Positions 1 to 12,721 of a stretch of 64,000 bases of DNA are shown piece by piece (within the stretch, counting starts at the first letter, position 1; each line of letters starts with the position of its first letter). The stretch lies in assembly GCF_037975245.1 (NCBI RefSeq), contig NC_092570.1, positions 12,563,001 through 12,627,000 of the forward strand, in the 5' to 3' direction. The notes under the pieces were generated by a model. It did no database searches. It saw only the letters and a list, made by a program, of their open reading frames with translations, and had not been told where the DNA came from. The DNA is from Apostichopus japonicus (taxonomy: Eukaryota; Echinodermata; Holothuroidea; Aspidochirotida; Stichopodidae). The position numbers and the translations under genes are program-made.

Positions 1-61
1 TATTGCTGTGGTTGCAGGAACTGGATTTCAGTCTAGTAGTCACTCACCAGGTTTGTCATTA
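1..61 (+). mobile_element. Possible Gypsy-type RNase H scrap at the window edge
   Basis: The frame reads LWLQELDFSLVVTHQ, like the W-x-L-Q-E-x-D-F stretch in RNase H of Gypsy-type LTR retrotransposons. It is only about 15 residues and the following residues do not continue the match. Confidence 0.3.
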
Positions 62-3000
62 TCACAGTCTGCTAACTGTGGCTTTTTATGTTAGGAGTTT
101 TTCTTCAGAGCACATGTCACCTTTGATTTGTAAAAAAAGTCCTGAAATTCAGGGAGTTAAAATTTACTGTCTAAAGATAATTTAAAAAGATTTTTTTTAA
201 CTTCAATCATCAATGTGGGTGTCAATTAAGGGAATAAGGAGGTACTGATGCAACTTTGATAAATGATAGTTGACTGCATCCAAATTAAACCAAGGCCTAG
301 GCTATACTTTTGAAGAAGAAAAAATTAGGCTGAATTCATGTTAGCCTAAAAAGGCTAGGCCAATGCTGACAATTAACACAAACCAAGATCATTTAACCAT
401 TTGGGCACTTGTTTATGGCATACTAAAAAGGGTCTATATAATTAGGCCTGTATGTGTACACAACCCACAAGTTGCCAATGAGTATAGACCTAGCCTAACT
501 AGTTTAGGCCTAGGCTACTTTGTTTTCCTTAGACCTAGTTTAATTGGGCCTTATACTGTGCCATATATACTGTGTAATGTGCTATAACAGTTGTAGTAAT
601 AGAAGGAATGGTCCAGGTCTAATTAAGCCCAGGCTTAACTTATGCTTCGGGCTTAACTAAGGATTAGGGCTTTACGTGATGCCTAGAGGCTAGCCCACCC
701 TTTTACATTAAACTAAAGGTGGGGCTTATTCGCAGGGCAGCCCTGCGAATAGCCAGACACATACACCTTATTCACAGGGCAGCCCTGCGAATAGCCGGAC
801 AAAAGCATCTTATTCACAGGGCAGCCCAGTGAATAGCCAGACACAAGCATCTTATTTGCAGGGCTGCCATGCGAATAGCCAGACACATACACTTTATTCA
901 CAGGGCAGCCTTAGACTGGGTTAACAGGCTCAGTAATTTTTGGGGCTATTCGAGTTTGCTTTTGAGGCTATTCGAGTTTGCTTTTGGGCACCAGCTATCT
1001 TTTTGAGAGTCTTAATTGGGAGCCTCTATATTTTGAGGAATTTATTGGCCTTTGGGATTCCTATCTTAATGCTGTTAGGATTGGTTTTGGGAGCCTAGGG
1101 CCTTAAGATTGAACCAGTCTAGCATTAGTACCGCCAACATAAAAATGTCATCCCTCGATCATTTTCACCTTTGTTTTTGCAGAGTGACTGCTCATTTGCA
1201 TGTAAAGGTGTGGGAGGTGGGGGGGGGGGTGTCACACCTTTGACCATATTGGCTTTCAGGCAATATCGGCTTTTGGGGAATCCCAAGATAAGCTCCCTTA
1301 AAATAAACTTTTAAACTTGAACTGCTGGGGCTCCAAAAATTAGCTTATGAAGTGGCTAAGACTACTTGGGCCCAAAAGGTTGGCTTTTTCAAGGCCCCTA
1401 AACTGACTGGTATCAATAGCAAAACCTAATAATAAACCTATTTTCAAAATCGTCACAGCCCTGCGAATAAGGTGTCTGTGTACGTTATTCGCCGGGCTGC
1501 CCTGCGAATAATCACTTCGTAAACTAAAAGTGATACTTTTTTAGGCTAGGCATAGCCTAGGCATACAATAACTAGGAATTAGGATAACTATATGTGCGAC
1601 TGAAACTGCCATGCCTATGATTAGGAGAGCTGGCATAATGAAATCGAATTTGTGGATCGTAAAACGAGAGAGAATAGCCATGCATGTAATTACAGAAACC
1701 AGTCTGAACGTAAAATTCTCGCATTGCTTGTACATTACTCGTATTACACTAGGGCCTATGGCTAGTATGGGCCTAGGCTACACAGACTTTTCAGTTTTCA
1801 TTAGATCTCCATCTTGTTCTTTCTACTTCCAAAAAATTCCTCTTCTCTTATGGTCAGTCGGATAATCAAACAACAATATCCATGTTCTGACCGATTGCAG
1901 CATCCCCAGCACCATTTCTTTCATAATTTCGTACTTTTTTCGTGTACACAAACGATAGTCTATACACTGTGAGTATGCGTGTCGTCTGCTATAAAGTTTT
2001 CAAGTGGACCTATTTTACCACCCTGTGTGGGCGTTTTCCCTCTCGACCAATCCAAATCGGTTACATGGTTGGCCAAACTCTCTCTATATACGGCTCTGAT
2101 TACTAACATTCCACTAGCGCCCTCATTTAACGAAAGTTTCCTATGAATTAAAATATTATATGGGGTGTCTAGTTTCGACTGTTACATAAAGATGCATTTT
2201 TCCAGCATTTTTTAATAAGAAATCAACTTCAGCCACCTGGATTTCCCTTAAAATCTGACATATACTTTGTATTTTTTTTGAGAGGGCTAACTTCTTGCAC
2301 TTCCAACGTCAATATTTTGCTAGGGATGTAGAGCGGTTTCGAAACCGACTAGCTTATTTTGAGACCGACTTAAGTGACTGACCAAGCAACCTGTCGAAAG
2401 CCATAGCAACCAAAGTGGCAGGAGTGAAGCTTGGTACGTTTCATGAACTTTAATTGGTACTCGCTTCGAACTGATGAAAGAGCACTGAAGGTTGACTTAA
2501 GATCATTGAATCCAAAACAAATGATTTTCAAAAGTGAAAGCAGTGAAAAGAATACGGAACTCCCTGCCTGAACTCATGATAGGTGCTGTCCTTAAAATCT
2601 GTAAGTTATCGATTATAAACTTACATCTTGTTCCTGAAGCAGTTGCATATAAGCTACGCTGGTTGATGAACAAAGCAGGTCAGTGAAGCGTCTAGCAACT
2701 TTGGAACTTCTATCACATATACTTTGTCGTGGTAATGATCATAAATCCACAGTGAGGCTGTGTGAATGTGAGCGCGTCCCGAGGGCTGCTATCTATTCAC
2801 TATTCCGGTATTTGTACGTTGAAGTATTTACTAACAACGCTGACCCGTATAATAATCATTCGAACTGTTACCTGGAATATGAGCATGGTAAGTTTTCGAG
2901 TGAATCAAGATTGGGATATCAGTCATGATATTTGAAGCTTTAACGAGGCTCGTGTTTGTTTCATATTACTTGGAGTAAGTTTAGTAAGTTGCATTCACGT

Positions 3001-3975
3001 GTCCCGTATAAACCCACAGTATTGCGAGACGGAACTATTTATAAGCTGATAGCTGTTCCCAAAATAACTCCCTGTATGAAGTCAGTAATAGTCAAAAGTT
3101 AAACTCATGCATGTCTTCAGTATAGTTAATGTTTATATTAATCATATATATAGGACGTAGAAACACTAACTGCTGTGTTTCAGGTTAATTACTGTTATAC
3201 GTAACGTGGGATAATGGTACTATAGGCCTATCATCGGGTTAAGATTTAGATATACACCTGCATAAGTAGACCGGGTTAACAAAGTAACTGTAACGACAGT
3301 ACCAGTAATTTTGTTTTGGAGAAAGCAGAATATAGATGATCATAGGGTTCAGTATTGGCAAAGAATCATCCAAACTTTGATAGACTTGTAGTGTCTGTTC
3401 TGTAAATTCCCGCGAGTGGCTGTTTGATAACGATTTCCCAATTTCTAGCACGCTATCATAGAAAAGTTTATTGAGATTACGTAATCGACCTGCCTTGGTC
3501 GTAATACCAATTTTTTACCAATAAGTCTGCAACGCCTACCACATATCTTTTGTCGTGTGACTGTTTCTGTATAGAATACACAGGGAGTTGTTATGGAACT
3601 CCCTGGTATACAGGCCTAAAGGCAACATTTGTTGTTGTTATTCCAAAAACGTCAGGGGGGGGCGAGAATTTTTGTTTTCCCTTCACCCCCTCCCCCCTTG
3701 GCTACTAGCCTGGTCAGAATACACCATTTGGCGTCTTCAGGAGATGATCCCCAAACCCCTCCTATATCGGAGTCCGTTTCAATAACCCCAGGACCACACC
3801 CTCCTCTATAAATCCTTGGTTCGCCTCTGGACATTCTAAATTTTACATTTAGAACCCCCTCCCACTGGTGCAAGGTGGGTTCAAATAGAGGACATGAACA
3901 CGACTCAAAAGCTGAATGGTTGTTTCTTTGATGTATCTCTTGCTTTCTTGTATGAAATAGAAAACTGATCGAGAC
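62..3975. other. Repeat-rich intergenic DNA upstream of the GNAT gene
   Basis: No gene supported. It holds TAGGCCTA-rich DNA at 280-560, hairpin repeats at 720-905 and 1450-1515, and a copy of the dispersed repeat family near 3650-3830. An open frame at 2683-2928 starting RLATLELLSHILC is not recognised. An unseen 5' UTR exon of the GNAT gene may lie here. Confidence 0.5.
722..905. repeat. 42-bp tandem repeat built on a 21-base dyad
   Basis: About 4.5 units starting at 726, 768, 810, 852 and about 894. Each carries TTCGCAGGGC facing GCCCTGCGAA, a near-perfect hairpin with one central base. Two related hairpins recur at 1450-1515. Confidence 0.85.
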
Positions 3976-4102
3976 ATGGGTGGGCATTACGCGATAAGAA
4001 GGGCAACATTGGCAGATAAAGAAGATGTCGCGAGATTAACCCAGGAATTCACGACTGAAGGGGGTATGACCAATCAAGATGCCTCAAGGAATATACAAAG
4101 AG
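3976..4102 (+). CDS. GNAT gene, coding exon 1
   Basis: Encodes residues 1-42 (MGGHYAIRRATLADKEDV and onward), the first strand and helix of the GNAT fold. It ends with one spare G before a gtaaac donor (phase 1). Confidence 0.8.
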
Positions 4103-7100
4103 GTAAACCTTAATATGCTTCAAAACACTAATCACGTAATTATGAAAAAGTTTAATAACGCTCCAGTACGTAACTGGGGGTGGGGGGGGGGGGGTCCGGG
4201 AGTGGTTCTTTTGGAAATGTTATTTAGTGTTTAATTACACCAAGCTCATTTCTTGTAGAATAAAATGCACCAATTTGCACATAGGAGGGCTGTCTTTCTC
4301 ATTCTTTTCCACTATCAAACGGCCTTCACCCTTGCAAACCCAGCCATCGTCTTTACATGTTATGATAGAGATGCCAGGAAAAAGAAACCCTTACTCTGTT
4401 TTGGGAGATGTACAATCTCAGATGGAAATAATCTGAAGATAGTGACGATATATAGTTAAGGTGATACCTCTTAGTTTCTTATGGTGTTCATATTACTTAG
4501 CGCAATTGTTTTATTTCAAATTCGAACCAGCATTTGCAATATCCATCTGTAACAAGTAAAGTGGACATTGCAAGAGATAAAAACGTAGGAAAGTGTCTTG
4601 ATGGTGTCATATAATTTGCCTTTTGCACCCTTGTATATGAAGGAATAATAAACCGTGATATGTCACAAACGGGAGACATGGTATGATGGATGGGACTGCT
4701 TCTCCTTGGATACATATTCACCAAAACCACAAGGATTGTAAATTGGCAATTTTTCGGTTAATACCTTGCCTACAAAGATATCCTATAAATAATGCCGCCC
4801 CCTTCCCCGAATAAAAAATTTCCCACAACTTTTCCCTCTACTTTCCGAATACATGTTTAGTTTCTTTATGTTACATCTTCCGTAATTAAAAATCATGCTT
4901 TCATGTGTTGCCCTGTTTTTGAAACTGCGTGTGTATTAATCAGTATTATGATATCTTGATTCATAAGTAACCCCTTTAACTCGCTGTCGATGTATAATCG
5001 ATGTAGAAAAGTGAACTTGGTAAAAAAAAATCCCCTTCATTGCCCTGATTACGGATTCTTCACCCAACTCGACACTGATGTCTTGATATAAATGTTCCCA
5101 TAGTAAATCCGAATTAATGCGGCCATTGGCTTGTTTTCATACCCGCATATTTTCCTAGCCATTCCTAGGCAGAAGTGATTGAGTTATGACCACACTTAAT
5201 ATGTGTGTGCGAGTTAACATAGGATATGCATATACACTTTTGATAACCATTGGTGCATATCGGACGTTTTATTAATATGAACAGACGATATGAACAAGAT
5301 ATGGATGGTGTAATAATTGGAGGATGTGCTCAATTGTTGTAATTGCTTTATTGTTATGTTTTCTAGCCTGCTATAGTGTTAGTGTACAAGGACATGTTCA
5401 GTCAGTTAATTGTTCTGTGTAAAGTGTCTGCTGGTCTGTGAATCTGACCACCGTTCAACTGTTAGCTTTCTCAGCATTGGTTTGTGGTCACGAGACCTTG
5501 CCTATTCCATAGAAACAGTATACAGTTAACATGCTAACATACATTCTAACATATGGGAGATAGCACTGCTAACAGATGCTAACATATTAGAGATATATAG
5601 CACAGTTAACATATATGCTAACAAATTACAAATAGCACAGCGAACAGATGCTTACATATGAGAGATAACACACGAACATATATGCTAACATATTAGAGAT
5701 AACACAGCGAACATATATGCTAACATGTTAGAGATAGCACAGTTAACATATATGCTTATATATTAGAGATAGCACAGCGAACAGATGCTTACATATTAGA
5801 GATAACACAGCGAACATATATGCTAACATATGAGAGATAGCACAGTTAACATATATGCTGACAAATTACAAATAGCACAGCGAACAGATGCTAACATATT
5901 AGAGATAGCACAGCGAACATATATGCTAACATGTTAGAGATAGCACAGTTAACATATATGCTAACATATTAGAGATAGCACAGCTAACAGATGCTAACAT
6001 ATTAGAGATAACACAGTGAACAGATCCTAACATATTAGAGATAGCACAGTTAACATATATGCTAACATATTAGAGATAGCACAGCGAACATATATGCTAA
6101 CATATTAGAGATAGCACAGCAAACATATATCCTAACATATTAGAGATAGCACAGCGAACATATATGTTAACATATTAGAGATAGCACAGCGAACAGATGC
6201 TAAATATTAGAGATAACACAGCGAACATATATGCTAACATATTAGAGATAGCACAGTTAACATATATGCTGACAAATTACAAATAGCACAGCAAACAGAT
6301 ACTAACATAGTAGAGATAGCACAGCTAACAGATGCTAACATATTAGAGATAGCACAGCGAACATATATGCTAACATATTAGAGATAGCACAGCGAACAGA
6401 TGCTAACATATTAGAGATAACACAGTGAACATATATGCTAACATATTAGAGATAGCACAGTTAACATATATGCTAACAAATACAAATAGCACAGCGAACA
6501 GACGCTAACATATTAGAGATATCACAGCGAACATATATGCTAACATATTAGAGATAGCACAGTTAACATATATGCTAACATTAGAGATAGCACTGCTAAC
6601 ATATTACAAATAGTACAGCTAACACATATGGAGAGCACAGCTAACATAGGATGCTAGCGCGACCTTCTGGACTGGGAGTTTTAGTCCCAGTACGTCATTC
6701 TGAGCTGGAAATCTAACCTACCACTTGTCATTTACCTATTGTAAATATTTTGTATAGAGCATTTAATATGTTATGATATATTAGTTAACTGCAACTGCAG
6801 AATTTCCTGTCTCAATCTTATTTTCTACCATTGAAGTCTCTAGTCTTTCGAACATCTCTAACTTCCAAGAATATCCAGTAAACCGCGGGTGAACGTTACA
6901 GAGGTTAATTAGCTTACGTAAGGCATATGTCCAGCAATAAATTCCATATTTGCAGGTATTAATTCGAATATAGTATAAACGGTGAATTGAGTATAGACGT
7001 TTGAAGATAATTTGCATACATGTAAATTAGCTGCATTCTGATTGGCTAGGACTGTATTCCCAATTTTGCTGACGAAAGCGACGACACTTAATTTTACAAT

Positions 7101-9681
7101 AACATAATGATAACAGTTTGTTTTCTCATACAGACTTTACGAGTAATTTATCGTCCTGGTTTGACTGTATCCTGTTAGTGTACAAACCAACCAACGATCT
7201 CTCACATTCTGTTGGCTTTGCCATGTGGTCCTATGGTTATTTTCCTTACAAGGGTAGATATGCGGAATTAACCAACCTTTATGTCAGCCCCAAGCATCAA
7301 GGTATTCAGTAATTCATTGCTATTTAAGAAACAGAAATATATGAAAAACAACAACTTACAGATAACAAGCATTTAACATTGATCTGCAGTGTATTTGTGT
7401 TCTTGACCTTGACAGTCTACATTATTTAGTTACCTTTGCGGGGACTTCATATGTCAGCACGTCAACATTCTGTAACATTTTCAGCAAATTTTGCTTTCGT
7501 GACCGAGATGACGAAAAGCATTAAATTTCATGAATGGCCAAATTGGTGCCTTGCATGATGGTCGGAATTTTTTTATCGAGAAAGAATGGATTTTCAGGAT
7601 TAATGTTTTATATTTGTTAGAAATAATGGCACCCTATTCGCAGAATGACTATTCGCACCATGTATTGTTGTGTCTGAATTCTCTCTTATTTCTTTCAGGA
7701 AAGAGTCTGGGTTATCATCTGATTCAATCGGTTGCAAAGGCGAGTCCACAAGTATAAAATATACTTTTTACATGATCGATTAACGATTAATTTATTGATT
7801 GAGAATTCATAAATTTTGAGATTTCTTTGATATCATGATGACATAATCACATATCGATAAAATAATGTCAAAATTCAGTATTTATTTTAAGTTTCGGTTA
7901 TGCATGTAAATGTCATTATAATTTAGTAACACAAACAGTTTTATGTACAGTATACTGTAAGAGTAAAATTAATTCATGCAGGGAAAATAGAACGTGTTTG
8001 AGGAAATATCAAAGCAGTACGTGATAGGGATGAGTACGACATTGATCTAGCCGTGTAAGGGGTGGGTGCGACATTGATCTAGCCGTGTAAGGGGTGGGTA
8101 CGACATTGATCTAGCCGTGTAAGGTATGGGGAACGACATTGATCTAGCCGTGTAAGGTGTGGGTGTGACATTGATCTAGCCGTGTAAGGGATGGGTATGA
8201 CATTGTTCTAGCTGTGTAAGGGGTGGTACGACATTGATCTAGCCGTGTAAGGGGTGGGTACGACATTGATCAAGCCGTGTAAGGGGTGTGTACGACATTG
8301 ATCAAGCCGTGTAAGGGGTGGGTACGACATTGATCAAGCCGTGTAAGGGGTGGGTGCGACATTGATCAAGCCGTGTAAGGGGTGGGTACGACATTGATCA
8401 AGCCGTGTAAGGGGTGGGTACGACATTGATCAAGCCGTGTAAGGGGTGGGTGCGACATTGATCAAGCCGTGTAAGGGGTGGGTGCGACATTGATCTAGCC
8501 GTGTAAGGGGTGGGTACGACATTGATCAAGCCGTGTAAGGGGTGGGTACGACATTGATCAAGCCGTGTAAGGGGTGGGTACGACATTGATCAAGCCGTGT
8601 AAGGGGTGGGTGCGACATTGATCAAGCCGTGTAAGGGGTGGGTACGACATTGATCAAGCCGTGTAAGGGGTGGGTACGACATTGTTCTAGCTGTGTAAGG
8701 GGTGGGTGCGACATTGATCTAGCCGTGTAAGGGGTGGGTGCGACATTAATCTAACCGTGTAAGGGGTGGGTACGACATTGATCTAGCCGTGTAAGGGATG
8801 GGTGCGACATTGTTCTAGCTGTGTAAGGGGTGGGTGCGACATTGATCTAGCCGTGTAAGGGATGGGTACGACCTTGATCTAGCCGGTCATGCAGTTGAAA
8901 TTTCATACCAAGTACGTGGGCCGGATGTTTCTACTCCTGTGACAAACACGGAAATTTTTACAATATATTGAAAATTAAAGATCAGATGGTTCTACTTTCA
9001 TTCGAAGAGTTAATTTGTTTTGTTGAAATATCCAATCTAGGTCCTACATACAAACTCCTTAATGTTTTCCCTTTCGGCCACTCAATGAATTCATTGTTGC
9101 ACTTAATTTATGGTTTGATGAGAACATTGTACCAATATTGTAAGATTCCGAGGGCTGCATTAAAGAGGTTTTTGAAACTTTGCTTGCCGCAAAAATGTTC
9201 TCGCATCCCTCCCCCCCCCCCAGTCCCCCTCACCGTATATACACATAGCGTAACGACGTTAGTATTTGCTGGAGGTTTGCTATTAAAGTTAAACAAAGTG
9301 TTAAGATCAATGAATTGAAATCTCGTATTTTGTCGCCATATTACATATGTACAAATAACGTCATATGACTCCTTCCATGTATGGCGAAGACCTTTGATTA
9401 TAGGTTAGCATTGAATTCAAGTTTATCAAACATGGAATTCTTTGATCTTTTTACAGATTATTAGAAGCAAGGGTTGTCAGCGACTGAGGTGGTCTACCAG
9501 TGCTACGAACCACGGAGCCAAAACATTCTATGCTAAAATCAAAGCTGAAAATCTAGCAAGAAAAGGTGTTGAGCTTCTGCAACTTGTTGACCAAAATTTT
9601 ATCGATTTGGCTGCTGGAGACACAAACAGATATCTCACAGATGTAGACAAACCGAAAAGTAAACTCAAATCCAAATATTAA
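3976..9681 (+). CDS. GNAT-family N-acetyltransferase, spermidine/diamine acetyltransferase-like, 4 exons
   Basis: Joined exons 3976-4102, 7134-7301, 7699-7739 and 9457-9681 give 186 residues, close to the roughly 170 of SSAT-type enzymes. GNAT proteins move an acetyl group from acetyl-CoA to an amine. Seen: N-terminal strand YAIRRATLADKEDV (about residues 5-18); VGFAMW before the core (about 69-74); acetyl-CoA loop HQGKSLG at 97-103, where the usual second glycine of RGxGxG is serine; motif B with a CQRLRW strand and the TFYAK helix (135-139). Junction phases are 1, 1 and 0, and all join in frame. The start ATG follows an in-frame TAG at 3958-3960 that is also a possible splice acceptor, so a non-coding first exon may lie upstream. 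No clear AATAAA follows the stop. Substrate cannot be told from sequence; SSAT or thialysine acetyltransferase is the closest match I recognise. Confidence 0.85.
5530..6650. repeat. About 35-bp minisatellite in GNAT intron 1
   Basis: Roughly 30 diverged copies of a unit containing GCTAACATATTAGAGATAGC and CACAGCGAACATATAT. Copies differ in length and sequence, so the array looks old. Confidence 0.9.
7134..7301 (+). CDS. GNAT gene, coding exon 2
   Basis: Preceded by a pyrimidine-rich tract ending in CAG. Its first two bases complete a GAC codon with exon 1. It encodes residues 43-98, including the central strands and the start of the acetyl-CoA loop, and ends with one spare G before gtattc. 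Confidence 0.85.
7699..7739 (+). CDS. GNAT gene, coding exon 3 (41 nt, GC donor)
   Basis: Acceptor tttcag. The exon encodes GKSLGYHLIQSVAK (99-112), the pyrophosphate loop and following helix. Ending at AAG gives phase 0 and a helix of the same length as in SSAT proteins; the intron then starts GCGAGT. The alternative GT donor 12 bases downstream would insert four residues into the helix. Confidence 0.8.
8028..8890. repeat. 32-bp minisatellite in the GC-AG intron of the GNAT gene
   Basis: About 27 copies of GTGTAAGGGGTGGGT followed by GCGACATTGATCAAGCC. Variants with CTAGCC lie at both ends; the middle copies with CAAGCC are nearly identical. Confidence 0.92.
9457..9681 (+). CDS. GNAT gene, coding exon 4
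   Basis: Acceptor ttttttacag. It encodes residues 113-186: the IIRSKGCQRLRW strand, the FYAK motif-B helix, and a lysine-rich tail ending KSKLKSKY before TAA. Confidence 0.85.
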   Translation: MIRSKGCQRLRWSTSATNHGAKTFYAKIKAENLARKGVELLQLVDQNFIDLAAGDTNRYLTDVDKPKSKLKSKY

Positions 9682-10649
9682 TATACGTTGTTACCTACAC
9701 TGTTCCGTGTCATTGTTTTGTTTTTCTTACGTTCAATCTATTGATGATATTTACGTTCCTCTCTATGATAACTACAGCTTAGTGTGCGTGTATTGAGTCC
9801 AACGTGTACAAGGGAAATACATATTAATTAACAAGGAAGTACATATTTATTAACAATGCATTGGCACAGACTTCATTTTACTCTGTGGAAGACACCAACA
9901 TCAGGATATCATTAATTTTTTAGAACAAACAAACAGCCAGTTTCGTTGATGTGTTTGATCAATTAGCCTAAGTGAATCTTTAATTGTGTAATTATCTATA
10001 ATTAGAGCTAACAGTATTGTGTTTCAAGTCACGCGCATTCGAATGTGTAAGACAATTATTGTAACTATTCAGATATGTTAGTGTTAGTTCATTGATAGTG
10101 GAGACAGCAAAGAGGATGGATAAATGTTGAGGGAACTAGAAGGCTCACAACAAATGTTGATCCGTAACTCATGTATTCGTCGTTTGTTTCATAAGTGGAT
10201 ACGAAGCCTTGGAAGTTATCTTGTATACTCGATGTGAAAGTGAACAGCATCGCGAATTTGTACTAATCAAATCAATCCAAATTCGACTTTCTGATTTCTA
10301 GGAAATTATAGATGCATTTTCCCCTTTTCTGGTATCTGAACCTGCAGGTAATCATAAAATAACTGAAACATGGCTGAGTATTAAACGTTCTTGTTTTATA
10401 GATAACGATACGCAGATATTCTGTTCACATTGGATGGTGTAGTTATAGTCTAGTCATGGAGGTAACACAGATCTGTATTACCGCCATGGTCTAATAACGA
10501 TATTACATTGTGCCATGCACGGTGTCCTGATACTATTGGATTACATGCTTGGATTCGTCCTCACAATGCCCACAGACTGATCACATACTGATCACAGTGT
10601 GGTTCAAACAGCGTCCCCATTAAACGTAAAAAAAACTTGTGACGTCAGT
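9682..10649. other. Intergenic DNA between GNAT and THAP genes
   Basis: AT-rich. No open frame, RNA gene or repeat array seen apart from the CRE palindrome at its right end. Probably holds the GNAT 3' UTR and THAP promoter. Confidence 0.4.
10640..10647. promoter_or_regulatory. CRE palindrome TGACGTCA at the THAP start
   Basis: A full 8-base cAMP-response-type palindrome lies two bases before the THAP ATG. It would fall in the 5' UTR or at the start site. Confidence 0.35.
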
Positions 10650-10836
10650 ATGCCGATGCAGTGTTCAGCTTTCAGCTGCAGAAACCGAGCGAGCAAGGCT
10701 TGTGGGAAACAGTTTTATCGATTTCCGAGTTTGCGATCAGATAAAAAGAGAAGAATGAAATGGATATTAGCAACGAAGAGAAAAGGATGGGAGCCGACAG
10801 AAAATAGCAGAATATGCAGTGACCACTTCATTTCAG
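10650..10836 (+). CDS. THAP gene, coding exon 1
   Basis: Holds all four zinc ligands of the C2CH motif. Ends TCA G before a gtaaaa donor (phase 1). Confidence 0.88.
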
Positions 10837-12721
10837 GTAAAATGTATATTTACACTGTTAATTATGACACCAGGATGAAGACAAGCGGCGCTTATAGTAA
10901 TAATTAATAATAGTCATAAAGTATTTATTAGCACAGCCTTGCGCTTAAACCTAATTATATATCTAGTTTATAGTCTAATTATGCCTCAGGATGCACCATT
11001 TTTTCCGGGGGGGGGGCGGGAGGGGGATTTTCTGGGGGGGAAGGGAGGGGGAGAGGGGGCTGGGAGACCTCCAGACTTATTTACACGGTAGTCGCATATA
11101 GAAACAACCTCACATTCAACACCATCAATCGTAACATGTTGGATCTGCCTACAGCCCATCCATGAACTTGGTTCATGCCCTACTTAACTCAGTCGGGGGA
11201 ACTCTGCAATTTAGCTCAACCTTTGAAATCTTTTGCAGGTTACTAATGAAAAAATGTTATCCTCTTAAATGTTTTCTCATAAGTAGCTCGATTTTGTTTG
11301 CATCCTGGAATTTCGGTCGTCAACCATGTTCCGACACTAATTGATTTACCTATGAAGTTCTTTCTGTAGTGGGCAGGATATACCTAGGAATCCTACAATA
11401 AACAATTGACCATTGCCTCCCCATGTGCTTCATTCTGTGCGTGTGTATGGCCGTAAGATAGTGGTTACGATTGAGATGTAGGTTTCTATATCACTGAGTC
11501 AACGAGTGACTGTAAAGCTAGGGTGTGTGGATCGTTTGTCTATAGATTCCTGGCACAATAATTGGACGGCTAATTCTCTCGAAGTTTTGGCTGAATGCCC
11601 GACAAACAAATCAATGGCCAAATAATTATTTTGACGGAGAGTAACCGAGGGGATGGGGGTGGCACTCCCCCAGTGCTTTTTAGAATATATATATACTTTT
11701 TTTTTGTCTTCATTCAAGGAATGCCAAGTGAGAGATGCGACAATCCTGACTACGTCCCTACAATCTTTCATCTTGAGGAGAAGGAACCACCTGAACCAAA
11801 TCAGACCAGCTTACATAAATATTTTAATCTGCCAAAGAAAGAAAATGGTAGGTGAACTAGTCAGGTTTTTATTTCTGTTCATCCAGCGGACACCTCCAAA
11901 CTGTCTTTATATAACACAGAATTCCAGCGTTGAGAGTATAGGGTATATTTATATACATATATGCCAGTATATGGGTCACTGTCCTACGGTATACGGAATG
12001 GTGAATGGGGGATGGACGGGGAGAGAGAATATTGGCTGGGGACCGACAGTCTTGAAAAGTCGGTCCATTATTTGCACTTAATTGAATGATGTTGATATAA
12101 ACTGTACATTGATCCCCTCTCTGTGTATATAGGCCTACCTCATTCTCCTCTGTCAGCTTAGCCGATTCACATGCTAGTTTACAATACTATTTTACAGTAA
12201 TATTCAAATACAAAAAGCAATATAATTGCATTATTATACATTATTGAACCATGTTATACTATATGCAACAATATTATTGTGGATTTTATAATATGTTATT
12301 ATCGTACATTGTTATTGTATGATACTATTTTAATTGCGTGGTTAGCTCGTAAGCAGTTCTTCAGTATGGGTTGGTTGTACTCTACATTTTGCAATGAAGG
12401 ACTTTTTGTCTGATAATAGCTAAATATGAAGCAGAAATGTGAATTTGAGGGAGGATTTATAAGAAAGAGTGCTTGATAAATTGATACAAATTCATTTGCC
12501 ACATCAGAGTAGTAACGTTTCATAATAGTTGGTATTATTATTTTTTTTTTTCCATTTTAGGTGACAATGCTCAAGCCAGCATCGGTGAACAGACCTCTCG
12601 GTTAGAGGACCCTTGTCCAGGTGAAACCAAAGAACAAACAGTCGAGACCGTACATGAGGACATCGACGGACAAATTGATACAAATTCGTTGCCACTTCAG
12701 AGTAGTGACGTTTCAAAATAG
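10650..12721 (+). CDS. THAP-domain zinc-finger protein, 3 exons
   Basis: Exons 10650-10836, 11719-11847 and 12561-12721 join in phases 1 and 1 to give 158 residues. The THAP domain is a C2CH zinc-dependent DNA-binding fold. Seen: MPMQC start, ligands C5, C10, C56 and H59 with CxxxxC and CxxH spacing, RFPS (24-27), W38, the HFISG segment, and DYVPTIF (73-79), the family's C-terminal box that completes the fold. After it comes an acidic, Pro-rich linker and a short tail with no second domain. The first ATG fits the family's usual MPxxC start; a second ATG lies two codons later. The last exon has been duplicated downstream and amplified (see the 98-bp array), so the real 3' end could be the copy starting at 12745, which stops at 12885-12887. 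Domain call is firm; target DNA is unknown. Confidence 0.85.
10925..11130. repeat. Dispersed repeat family A copy, THAP intron 1
   Basis: AGCCTTGCGCTTAAACC, TAGTCTAATTATGCCTCAGG and ATGCACCATTTTTT followed by a G-rich run match the family order. Confidence 0.55.
11719..11847 (+). CDS. THAP gene, coding exon 2
   Basis: Acceptor ttcaag; the first two bases complete a Gly codon. Encodes MPSERCDNPDYVPTIF, the closing box of the THAP fold, then a Glu/Pro-rich linker. Ends AAT G before gtaggt. Confidence 0.85.
12561..12721 (+). CDS. THAP gene, coding exon 3
   Basis: T-rich tract and ATTTTAG acceptor; GT completes a Gly codon. Encodes a 53-residue acidic tail that stops at TAG 12719-12721. Its central part is the source sequence of the adjacent 98-bp array. 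Confidence 0.7.

Noticed and set aside
5530..6650. CRISPR-like spacing of short repeats
   Set aside because: Contiguous diverged minisatellite without unique spacers, in an animal intron.
7740..7750. GT donor after CAA for GNAT exon 3
   Set aside because: Also phase 0, but inserts four residues into a helix whose length otherwise equals that of SSAT proteins. Kept as a possible minor form.
8398..8586. Minus-strand repeat frame in the 32-bp array
   Set aside because: Made by the minisatellite; no start context, splice signals or composition of a protein.
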